Of a DNA stretch of 64,000 bases, positions 22,901-64,000 are shown piece by piece. The translations under genes were made by a program, and so were the position numbers. The stretch's first letter is position 1. Each line of letters opens with the position of its first letter. The notes below the pieces were generated by a model. The model saw nothing but the letters and a program-made list of their open reading frames with translations. It did no database searches and had not been told where the DNA came from. Source of the DNA: Cynocephalus volans (taxonomy: Eukaryota; Chordata; Mammalia; Dermoptera; Cynocephalidae); the NCBI RefSeq assembly GCF_027409185.1, contig NC_084462.1, forward strand, positions 28,619,577 through 28,683,576. Direction: 5' to 3'.

Positions 22901-24767
22901 CCCTTTTCCTTTCAAAACTGTCTTTGCAATTCCTCCAAATGAATGTAGGAATGCTAATTACTTTTTTCTGGTTCTGGGAAAAACAGAATCATAGGGGCTT
23001 GCTGAACCATTTCGTTGGAGTGAAGGGGCCTCCCAGGTCATTGCCTGCATTCTCAGAGCCCTGGGCCACAGGGTGGCTCTGGCCCCCAGCAAGCTTATCC
23101 TGGGGCTGTGGCCACAACACACATACCGCTAGCATGTCCTGGGCCGGCGAGTTTTGAAGCAGCGTTTCTTTTAGACCCACACAGTTAATCCTCATCATGA
23201 CTCTGCCCCCATCCCAATCTTCTTGTGATTCTCCCACTAGCCAGGAAGAATTAGAGTTTTACCATGTGAAGTTTGTATTATGCAAAGGTTTTTTTTTTTT
23301 TTTTTTTGTTTTCCTAACTCCCAAATATAGTATTGAGAATGAAAATGAAAATCTTTTCAACAAATGGTGCTGGAACAGCTGGATAGCCAAATGAAAAAAA
23401 CAAAAACACAGACCCCTACCCCACACTATACAGAAACATGTATTTCCGGTGGATCACAGGTTTTGAAAGAAATAACAGAAAAACCTGGTAACTTGGGGGT
23501 AGGCAAAGGTTCTTAGGACACAGAAGGCAATCAGCATAAATGAAAAAATTGACAAATATAATCTTGCAGATGTCCTATAGCAAGACCTGGGGAGACCTGG
23601 ATCTGCTAACTTCCTCCCCCTGCCCAGGCTTTGAAAGGAGAGCTGGCTGGGAGGGTCTGTGTTGAACAGATGAGGAAACTGATGCCCACCGGGGCAGGGT
23701 CTGGTTGTTTGCAACCTCTCAGCCTGCCTTGACCCCAACTGTTGAGAGGGAGCGCCCCCCAACCCCCAGACGACTTCCCCAGCCTCAGGGGCTGCCTCTG
23801 TTGCAGGAAAGATGACGTCACAGGCTACTTCCCGTCCATGTACTTGCAAAAGTCGGGGCAGGACCTGACCCAGGCCCAATACCAGATCAAGGGCCGAGGG
23901 GCGCCGCCCCGCAGGTGAGTGTGGGTCCCCGAGGCCGGGCGGGGTTGCGGGGGCAAAGATGCCGATGCCCAGGGCTTCCTGAGGGGGGGCAGGCGGAAGG
24001 CCGGTGAGGGGCGGGGGACATGTGCCTGGGCCCTGCGCAAGGACAGGGGCCGTGTCGGTGAAGGGGACAGCCGCTCCACCCTGCCGCTCCCCACTTCCTC
24101 GGGCTAGTCTATGGATCCCAGGGGCGCCCATCCCAGTCCCGCTGGGCAGAGACTCGGGTGCGGTGGGGGCGCTGGGGCTCTGACGACGCCCCCTACCCGC
24201 TGGGCCAGGTCGTCCATCCGCAACGCGCACAGCATCCACCAGCGGTCGCGGAAGCGACTCAGCCAGGACACCTATCGCCGCAACAGCGTCCGTTTCTTGC
24301 AGCAGCGTCGCCGCCAGATGCGGCCGGGGAAGCAGAGCCCTGGGAGCCCGCTGCGTGAGTGCAGGCTCGGGCGGCGCGGAGCCTGGAGGGCGGATTCAAA
24401 GGAGAGGGGGGGCGGGGCCTGGAGGGCAGATTCAAAGGAGAGGCGGGGCGGGGCCTGGAGGGCGGATTCAAAGGAGAGGCGGGGCGGGGCCTGGAGGGCG
24501 GATTCAAAGGAGAGGCGGGGCGGGGCCTGGAGGGCGGATTCAAAGGAGAGGCGGGGCGGGGCCTGGAGGGCGGATTCAAAGGAGAGGCGGGGCGGAGGCC
24601 GTCAGGCCGCGCCAGAGATTCTGACTGCGTTCCTTCGTCCGCCAGTCGAGGAGTCGCAGACGCAGCGTGCGAAACCGCAGCCCGCCGTGCCCCCGCGGCC
24701 CAGCGCCGACCTCATCCTGCACCATTGCAGCGAGAGCACCAAGCGGAAGCTGGCGTCCTCCATCTGA
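9865..24767 (+). CDS. NCF1: NCF1, p47phox, NADPH oxidase organiser (11 coding exons)
   Basis: p47phox is the cytosolic organiser of the phagocyte NADPH oxidase. After phosphorylation it carries p67phox and p40phox to membrane-bound p22phox/gp91phox. The exons join to 1176 nt, or 391 residues, one more than the human 390. Visible parts in order: PX domain (about 1-125) with the phosphoinositide-binding residues Arg43, Trp80 and Arg90; two SH3 domains (about 157-215 and 227-285) with Trp193 and Trp263/264; the polybasic autoinhibitory region (about 293-341) with RGAPPRR and the RSRKR cluster; and a C-terminal PAVPPRPS motif for p67phox. All junctions are GT-AG and every phase agrees. The start is the only ATG giving MGDTFIRH. 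Exon 2 keeps the GTGT that human NCF1 pseudogenes lack. It differs from human by an inserted Gly and the loss of Ser359. Confidence 0.97.
10265..11240 (-). mobile_element. Old L1-derived 3' sequence (antisense)
   Basis: The text 'aaatttacagaaaggttgcc', 'tttagccttctttaatctgg' and 'actgtaaagttattgttttt' matches an old mammalian repeat that also occurs at 43800-45250. I take it to be an old L1 3' region; the family name is uncertain. Confidence 0.45.
11900..11983 (-). mobile_element. CYN SINE monomer
   Basis: Complement of the tRNA-like head ending in 'gagctaactggccagccc' on the plus strand. The tail is short and it is more diverged than most copies here. Confidence 0.8.
12047..12159 (+). mobile_element. 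CYN SINE monomer
   Basis: It begins gggctggctggttagctcag, carries 'gggttcggatccccgtacc' and ends in an (AAAAG)n tail. The flanks ttgacaaaa and ttgaccaaaa look like a degraded target duplication. Confidence 0.88.
12400..13658 (-). mobile_element. Antisense L1-derived segment, left part
   Basis: Typical antisense L1 text, including 'tatggatatacaacattg' and 'cttatgggtatataccca'. The segment is interrupted at 13658 by a solo LTR and resumes at 14092. The older part before about 13130 is less certain. Confidence 0.65.
13659..14091 (+). mobile_element. MaLR-like solo LTR nested in L1
   Basis: 433 bp, beginning TGTATTAGTCC and ending CACTACA. It is flanked by a perfect 5-bp duplication, accca, at 13654-13658 and 14092-14096. 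The surrounding L1 reads straight across once it is removed ('gggtatataccca' then 'gaagtggaattgctgg'). It is related to the LTR at 6045-6466. No internal or second LTR sequence is present. Confidence 0.88.
14092..14280 (-). mobile_element. Antisense L1-derived segment, right part
   Basis: Continuation of the interrupted L1: 'gtggaattgctggatcatat', 'gggttccaatttctctacat'. It ends where a CYN SINE is inserted at 14281. Confidence 0.75.
14281..14382 (-). mobile_element. CYN SINE monomer
   Basis: A poly(T) run followed by the complement of the SINE, with 'gggatctgaacccttgac' and 'gagccaaccagccagcccc'. Confidence 0.88.
14391..15425 (-). mobile_element. Antisense L1 3'-end sequence
   Basis: It contains 'tttattgagatataattcac', 'ttcagtggtttttagtatat' and 'ctggacatttcatataaatg', typical of L1M 3' ends in reverse. 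Two related 3'-end segments may be joined near 15120. Confidence 0.65.
15745..15825 (+). CDS. NCF1: NCF1 coding exon 2
   Basis: 81 nt, residues 25-51, with the acceptor after 'ccctccag'. It begins GTGTAC and contains YRRF with Arg43, the PX phosphoinositide-binding residue. The GTGT is intact. Human NCF1B and NCF1C lack one GT here, which shifts their frame. Donor gtgagt. Confidence 0.97.
16696..16790 (+). mobile_element. CYN SINE monomer (diverged)
   Basis: 'ggctggccagtgagctcagt' and 'tgataacaccaggtccaggg', followed by an (AAAC)n tail. Confidence 0.82.
16865..16930. repeat. (CA)n microsatellite
   Basis: About 33 dinucleotide units, interrupted once by 'cg' near 16884. Likely length-polymorphic. 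Confidence 0.97.
17215..17630 (+). repeat. Ancient interspersed repeat, same family as 9240-9640
   Basis: Text such as 'caggaaaggcctggccga' and 'cagggtggtggcagtg' belongs to the same old family. It includes a short direct duplication of gtggaccgagggcaaga at about 17341-17374. Confidence 0.45.
17745..17820 (+). CDS. NCF1: NCF1 coding exon 3
   Basis: 76 nt, residues 52-76 plus one base, encoding [18 protein letters not shown] and the start of the PX proline loop. Acceptor 'tatgtctag', donor gtgagg. Human has Ala where this has Asp after the Gly. Confidence 0.95.
17978..18143 (+). CDS. NCF1: NCF1 coding exon 4
   Basis: 166 nt, residues 77-131 plus two bases, with the acceptor after 'cccgacag'. 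It carries Trp80 and Arg90 of the PX domain and the conserved [12 protein letters not shown] end of the fold. Donor gtgagt. The preceding intron is only 157 bp. Confidence 0.95.
18190..18300 (-). mobile_element. MIR SINE fragment in NCF1 intron 4
   Basis: 'ctttacagatggggagactg' and 'agtcacacagccggcc' are the complement of the MIR 3' part. Confidence 0.7.
19172..19227 (+). CDS. NCF1: NCF1 coding exon 5
   Basis: 56 nt, residues 132-150 plus one base, encoding [14 protein letters not shown], the linker between the PX and first SH3 domains. Acceptor 'tctcctcag', donor gtgaga. Confidence 0.95.
19358..19731 (+). mobile_element. MaLR LTR (MST/THE1-like) in NCF1 intron 5
   Basis: It begins tgtattagtctgttttcatg and ends 'catatccaaactatatta', the usual opening and close of primate-type MST LTRs, and is about 374 bp. 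I do not see a clear 5-bp target duplication, which fits its age. Confidence 0.75.
19920..20215 (-). mobile_element. MIR SINE with an internal short repeat
   Basis: 'ccattttacagccaagca', 'cccaaggtcacacagctgct' and 'gaaccagcatgacatccaga' mark the complement of MIR. A segment 'aatgtattaactgcngca...tctctanagcantatgaaat' occurs twice, about 47 bp apart, as a small local duplication. Confidence 0.7.
20248..20606 (+). mobile_element. MLT1-type MaLR LTR in NCF1 intron 5
   Basis: It follows the MLT1 consensus: 'accacaggctgggtggctca', 'ctcacagttctggaggctgg' and 'gaccctgtcttcaaatacag'. It lies about 290 bp before exon 6. Confidence 0.75.
20899..21021 (+). CDS. NCF1: NCF1 coding exon 6
   Basis: 123 nt, residues 151-191 plus one base, covering most of the first SH3 domain ([18 protein letters not shown]). 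Acceptor 'ctgccccag'. The donor is gtcagg, a weaker match than its neighbours. The frame stays open past it for about 57 codons, so a retained intron would give a truncated p47phox. Confidence 0.95.
21441..21548 (+). CDS. NCF1: NCF1 coding exon 7
   Basis: 108 nt, residues 192-227 plus one base. It opens with Gly192-Trp193-Trp194, the ligand-binding tryptophans of the first SH3 domain, and ends with EDPEPNYA before the second. Acceptor 'ctggcacag', donor gtggcc. Confidence 0.95.
21549..22462 (+). other. NCF1 intron 7
   Basis: A 914-bp GC-rich intron with purine-rich stretches. No repeat or RNA gene is recognised in it. Confidence 0.6.
22463..22580 (+). CDS. NCF1: NCF1 coding exon 8
   Basis: 118 nt, residues 228-266 plus two bases, most of the second SH3 domain ([10 protein letters not shown]...LLDGWWVI). 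Trp263 and Trp264, which hold the autoinhibited state and then bind p22phox, are present. Acceptor 'gtggaccag', donor gtagga. Confidence 0.95.
23330..23575 (+). mobile_element. L1 ORF2 fragment in NCF1 intron 8
   Basis: 'ttcaacaaatggtgctggaa' and 'cagctggatagccaaatg' are sense L1 ORF2 3' text. A short decayed fragment with no open frame. Confidence 0.7.
23807..23914 (+). CDS. NCF1: NCF1 coding exon 9
   Basis: 108 nt, residues 267-302 plus two bases. It finishes SH3-B ([19 protein letters not shown]) and enters the autoinhibitory region. The end reads [10 protein letters not shown], where human has QIKRGAPPR, so one Gly codon (GGC) is added. Acceptor 'ctgttgcag', donor gtgagt. Confidence 0.95.
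24209..24354 (+). CDS. NCF1: NCF1 coding exon 10
   Basis: 146 nt, residues 303-351 plus one base: the polybasic autoinhibitory segment. Phosphosites equivalent to human Ser303, 304, 315, 320, 328, 345 and 348 are all kept, each numbered one higher here. Acceptor 'tgggccag', donor gtgagt. The minisatellite begins 30 bp downstream. Confidence 0.95.
24385..24600 (+). repeat. Minisatellite in NCF1 intron 10, 36 bp x 6
   Basis: Six tandem copies of a 36-bp unit with the core ggagggcggattcaaagg followed by gaggcggggcggggcct. Copies 3 to 5 look identical, copies 1 and 2 differ by a base or two, and copy 6 decays at its end. Each unit holds a GC-box-like ggggcggggc. Because 36 is a multiple of three, open frames run through it on both strands; these are not genes. 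Confidence 0.95.
24646..24767 (+). CDS. NCF1: NCF1 coding exon 11 (terminal)
   Basis: 122 nt, residues 352-391 and TGA stop. It holds [13 protein letters not shown], the p67phox SH3 ligand, and ends [10 protein letters not shown] (human ...LASAV). Human Ser359 is Ala360 here. The equivalents of Ser370 and Ser379 remain. Acceptor 'cgtccgccag'. Confidence 0.96.
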
Positions 24768-24935
24768 GGCAGGAGCGCCGCTCCCGGAGAGTGCCCCAGC
24801 CCCTCCTCCATCTCCTGGCCCTATCCCTGTATATATTTGTATATAGCCTCTGCTGTCTGGACGCCAAGGACAGCCCCAGGCCCCCGCCCCACATGGCTAC
24901 CCGCCACCCTCAGTAAACGCTGCTTGGAGTGGACA
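24768..24935 (+). other. NCF1: NCF1 3' UTR
   Basis: A short GC-rich 3' UTR from the TGA to about 20 bp after the AGTAAA. Its length resembles the short human NCF1 3' UTR. The cleavage site itself is estimated. Confidence 0.7.
24912..24917 (+). terminator. NCF1 poly(A) signal AGTAAA
   Basis: The hexamer AGTAAA, a common variant of AATAAA, sits 145 bp after the NCF1 stop, followed by the GT-containing 'tgcttggagtgg'. No AATAAA lies closer. Confidence 0.7.
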
Positions 24936-26039
24936 GGAACTATGCAGAAACGCAGTGCGGACAGGACTCCGCCCTAGTGGATATTTCTAGAATAAGGACC
25001 AGGGTTGTGAGAGCTGCTGGTGGGGGGGAATTGCAAGAGCTGAGGTGCGATTGCATAATGTCTTGGCCAAGAACACGTTTGCACAAGTCCAAGTGCAAGA
25101 GGAAATCCAGGTCCTCCACTGACCGTTCGTCTGGACAGAAGCCGCCTGCTCGAACTCTGGCCTTACTGCAGAAGAGTCTTGAAGATAGATGGGTTTAGCA
25201 GGCCAGCCCTGTCTCATGACGGGAGATGAGCTGCAGTCCAGGGTCAGGAAGGACAAAAAAGTTTGCAATTTAGATATGGCGGTCCTCTGATTATTCACTG
25301 AGACCCTGCCCCAGTTAAGAGGTTGTACCAGAAAAAAACATTCACTGATGAACAGAGCCTCACCACTTACCCTAGAGATGCTGCCAGCCTGTGGCTTCAA
25401 AGTCTTTGCGGGTGGGTCTCTCCTAAACCACAAAGACACTATGGTACAAAGTGGAGCTGCAAACCTTGGAAAAGATGCAGCTTGTCATGAAGGCCATGAC
25501 GGGCCTGGGGAGCTGCTCCTCCTGCATGGGAAATGGCTGTGTGAAGATGGGTAAGGCCGGTCCCCTTAGAGATGTGCTTTTCAAGAGAGTAATTTGACCA
25601 TCGAAGGATTGAAAGAGGCCTTGAAACCACCGGAGCTCTCACCTAGTTTTACATTTTTGCAGACCCTTGTCTGCTGGAAAACTCCAGCATCAAGGGTTAT
25701 CATAAAAAGCTATGGAAAAATTAACCACCAAACCCAATCCCTCTGTTTGTTCAGCTGCAATTATAACCTTTTTATTAAATACATTATAAAATACTTATTT
25801 TCATAATTTTTATTTTTTCCAAGCTGTAGTTCTGATCAAATGTTTTTCCGTGTTTTTTCTATATGTATTTCTGGTTGCTTTGAAGTGGCCTTGTGCCGGC
25901 AGTACTGGGGAAGAGGCCTTGAGGTGGGTGTGCATGTGGTCAGGCAGACGTGCTGCAGGCCTGCCGCCTGCAGACGTGCACGAGAGGAGGGGGGTGGGTG
26001 TGCCTGGAGATGCCAGCTCTGAAGAAGGGCTGCAGTCTG

Positions 26040-26240
26040 TTCAGCTAACAATTTTCTTGAGACCAGGCATAGTGCTGGGCTCGTCACATCATCTCTACTT
26101 CTGAGAACCCTGTCAGGCAGGTATTTTACAAATGAGAAAACCGAAGTCCTGGGAATGTAGGTGATCTGCTTAACGTAACATGGCAAGAAGATGGTAGAGC
26201 TGGGAGGTGAAGCCAGGCTCTTCTTTGATTCCAAAGCGCT
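26040..26240 (-). mobile_element. MIR SINE
   Basis: 'attttacaaatgagaaaacc' and 'gcaagaagatggtagagctg' are the complement of MIR. Confidence 0.65.
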
Positions 26241-26944
26241 ACTGGGTCCAGTACATTGCCTGACCCTGCAGAGCACATGAACTGCAGGGCAGGCCTGGTG
26301 GCAGGGGTGTCTGAGGTATGCTCAGAGGAGGGAGTCTGTGCACACAGGTGCATGCCAAGCTGAGGGCGAGGTGCATCTGGCTTCCAGGGCCCTCTGCAGA
26401 CCCTAGTGTCCCTGGGGACTGTGTTGGTGGACTGACCAGCCTTTTCTTCTGCCCATCCTGGGATGGGGAAACAGGGCCTTGGGACAGATACAGGGTACTC
26501 CCTACCCCAGGAAACTGAGAGACCCACCAAATCCAGCCCCCAGCTCCTGACCTGGTTCCTTCCCCATCTCCACCTTTAAGTGTTCCCATCTGCAGATATC
26601 CCATCACCATGACTACTGAAAACCACCTCCACTCATTCCCTCCTTTCCCACAATCCTGGCTTAGTGACATGAGTGACAGTGCTGATCAACAGGCAGTGTT
26701 CGCCAAGCCATTCTGGTCCCAAGACACATTCCAACGTAAAGAAGGAATCTCAGGGCCTTAGGAGTTGATTCAAAGCAGAATAGTCTCATGAATGGTCCAG
26801 TCAACAGAAGGCAGCCTAGGCTGAACCCTGTTGTCCCCTCTGTCATCCAATGGACTAACCACCAGGGAGCCACACACGACAGGTGATGAGCTCAGAGGCT
26901 GCATGACACATGCTAGGTCTCCACGTTAGGCATGGTGAAGGCTT

Positions 26945-27075
26945 AGAAATAAAGAACATGGACATTGGAATCACACAGATCCGGGTTTGAATCCTGACTC
27001 CTCTACTGGCTGTGTGACCTCAGGCAAGCCACTCAACTACTCTGAGCCCCAGTTGCCTGTGTATAAAATAGGGGG
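26945..27075 (+). mobile_element. MIR SINE
   Basis: 'gggtttgaatcctgactcct' and 'tgtgtgacctcaggcaagcc' follow the MIR consensus closely. Confidence 0.8.
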
Positions 27076-27489
27076 TTGATCTTTTTCTGTCACCTGGCCA
27101 CACCTCTGATATATGATGTCATTATCCACTCAGGTACATCAGGAGCTGGTCCTTCCACTAGCCCCATTATAAATCAGTCCATTCTGGATTCCTTCTTCAG
27201 GAAGTGAGCCTCTGAGCTCACTGGACAGAAATTGCCTGGGTGGGGACATTTCCCCAGTGTCTGAGGATAGGCACTTGGGCTCCAGCTGGGGCTGGCACCT
27301 TGTGCAGGTCACAGCAGCCTGGAGGCTGGTCTCTCCTCCTGCGCCTCCCTTTATTTGTATCAAAGCCCCTCTCTCCACTGCTTCCTGAGGTGCGCCCCCA
27401 TGCTGGGATCCTCAGCCTTCTTCCGCTCTGGTCACAATAATTCCCCCCAATCTGGAAAGTGTTCACAATTTTGGGTCACTAATTCCAGT

Positions 27490-27990
27490 GATTAAGAACA
27501 CAGATATAAGTGCCTTCAAATGACAACCCTTCAGGGGAAAAATGCTATGCAGGAAAGGACACTAGATCAACAGACGAAACTGGAGTATGAACAGTAAACT
27601 ACATAAGAGTATTGCATCAATGTTCAATTTACGGAAGTTGGTAACTGAATCATGGTGATGTAACAGAATATCCCTATTCTCAGAAAATGCTCCCTGAAGT
27701 ATGAAGGGCCAAATGATGTATGTAATTTTCCCTCAAATGGTTTGGAAAAAAAAATGCGTACACATTTATACACATATTATGAATATGCATAGACATTCGT
27801 TTATACACACATAGGCACTGATCATAGACACAAACACACATATGAGAAAGGGAGAGAAAACAAATGATAAAACGCAGGGGTAAATGGTGACAACATGAGA
27901 ATCTGGCTAAAGGACGTACAAGTACTTTTCATATATTTTTGCAACTTTTCTATAAATTTGAAATTATTTCAAAATAAAAAGTTAAAAAAA
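27490..27990 (+). mobile_element. Old L1 3' end
   Basis: It ends 'tttgaaattatttcaaaata' plus 'aaaagtt' and a short poly(A), the usual close of old L1M 3' ends. The left limit is estimated. Confidence 0.5.
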
Positions 27991-28359
27991 GAGACAACCG
28001 TCAAACCTCAACTTACTTTGTTTTTTATAGCTTATATTATTTGGATGTGGGCTTTCCATTTTAAGCTTGACCTTTCTAGCTTCATGTGAAGACAGAGACA
28101 GATAACACAAGAATACTACAGTATATGAATATGTCTCTAACCAATTCTCCTTAAACTTGGAAACATTTTAGACCACGTGGAATACCATGCAAATGGGGGA
28201 GCAGTAAATGTGTGCATATCTGCCCCTCAATGAATATACACCTCTCTCTCTATTCCTCTAAGTTAAACTTTGAAGTGCCAACCACAATGCCTGTGGGGGT
28301 CAAGCAGGTATTGTGAAGGACTGAAACAGGCCAGGTGTAAGAAAAGTCAACTCCTGAAA

Positions 28360-28538
28360 GGGATAGCCCTTGGCTCACCTGGGAGAGTGTGGTGCTGATA
28401 ACACCAAGGCCACGGGTTTGGATCCCTATATAGGGATGGCCGGTTAGCTCACTTGGGAGAGCGTGGTGCTGACAACACCAAGTCAAGGGTTAAGATCCCC
28501 TTACTGGTCATCTTTAAAAAAAAAAAAGAAAAGAAAAG
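28360..28538 (+). mobile_element. CYN SINE dimer
   Basis: Two tRNA-like units in tandem: the first with 'gagtgtggtgctgataacac', the second with 'gagcgtggtgctgacaacac' and 'ttactggtcatcttt', then poly(A). It is inserted within an L1 fragment that continues at 28540. Confidence 0.92.
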
Positions 28539-28539
28539 T

Positions 28540-28680
28540 CCCCCTAAGGTCAAGAACAGGACAAGGATGTCTGTTCTCTCCACATCTGTTCAACATTGTT
28601 CTGGAGATTCTAGCCAGGATGATCAGACAAGAAAAAAAAAAAAAAAAAGCATCCAGAAAAATCAGCTACTAGGAATACAA
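28540..28680 (+). mobile_element. L1 ORF2 reverse-transcriptase fragment
   Basis: 'aggacaaggatgtctgttct' and 'ttctagccaggatgatcaga' are sense L1 ORF2 text around the reverse-transcriptase region. Short and non-coding. Confidence 0.7.
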
Positions 28681-28880
28681 TAAAACTTTCTTGATTTTTA
28701 CTGAACTATGGTGAAGCATAAAATGTCATACAAACAGGTGTGATACTGCAAGTTACATTTCCGGTTCAAAGTGAAAAAAACTGAAAACAAAATATTTGCA
28801 GATTCATTTTCTCATCTCACAATCCCTTGGGCCTAGAAGATTCAATCCTACACAACACAGGTCACTGCCAGTTCTTTCTG

Positions 28881-64000
<35,120 letters not shown>

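Larger units (their letters stand above)
24936..28359. other. Gap between the convergent NCF1 and GTF2IRD2 genes
   Basis: No gene is recognised. It holds MIR copies (26040-26240 and 26945-27075) and an L1 3' end (about 27490-27990). It may include part of the GTF2IRD2 3' UTR. The minus strand shows AATAAA at 27350-27355 and 25771-25776. Neither can be called the true end from sequence. Confidence 0.55.

Noticed and set aside
23454-24239. A 261-residue minus-strand frame over NCF1 exon 9
   Set aside because: It is proline-rich shadow sequence opposite GC-rich NCF1 coding and intron DNA.
24385-24600. A CRISPR-like array
   Set aside because: The repeats are contiguous, with no unique spacers, in a vertebrate intron. 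It is a minisatellite.
9865-24767. That this NCF1 copy is a pseudogene
   Set aside because: The GTGT at exon 2 is present, all phases agree, all splice sites are GT-AG, and key PX and SH3 residues are kept.
24111-24916. Long open frames through the minisatellite on both strands
   Set aside because: The 36-bp unit is a multiple of three, so frames stay open by arithmetic. The plus-strand frame only overlaps NCF1 exons 10 and 11 by running through the intron.

Overview
This is a vertebrate nuclear-genome window: split genes with GT-AG introns, CpG-poor DNA and dense interspersed repeats. It matches the Williams-Beuren region of mammals (human 7q11.23), in the order GTF2I 3' end - NCF1 - GTF2IRD2. 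At least 30 insertions belong to one tRNA-Ile-like SINE family, as monomers and dimers. Many have clean target-site duplications (TSDs), and no Alu was seen. From knowledge of SINE families this is CYN, so the likely source is a colugo (Dermoptera, e.g. Galeopterus). That assignment is an inference.

Layout. Positions 1 to about 820 look like single-copy DNA and may be the 3' UTR of GTF2I (synteny only). About 820-9780 is intergenic, with a MaLR-like LTR, MIR pieces and one CYN element. NCF1 (p47phox) occupies 9865-24767 on the plus strand. It has eleven coding exons, all phases agree, and it encodes an intact 391-residue protein. An AGTAAA poly(A) signal lies at 24912. Between about 24.94 and 28.88 kb is a repeat-rich gap. 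From 28881 to the right edge the minus strand carries the last twelve coding exons of GTF2IRD2. Its final exon is a 535-codon block (including stop) derived from a Charlie8 hAT transposase. The first exons lie beyond 64000. The two genes converge tail to tail.

Function. NCF1 is the cytosolic organiser of the phagocyte NADPH oxidase: PX domain, tandem SH3, autoinhibitory region, and a proline-rich tail that binds p67phox. GTF2IRD2 is a TFII-I-family nuclear protein with two I-repeats fused to a domesticated transposase. The two genes are neighbours by ancestral synteny, not by shared pathway.

The rest is introns full of old L1, MaLR and MIR sequence, with younger CYN SINEs inserted into them. 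No undescribed system was found. The observations most worth checking are the one-glycine insertion and lost phosphosite in p47phox, a 36-bp six-copy minisatellite next to the last NCF1 exon, the missing catalytic Asp in the GTF2IRD2 transposase domain, the duplicated 184+29-nt exon cassette and the run of frame-neutral exons in GTF2IRD2, and several nested insertions that give a relative time order.
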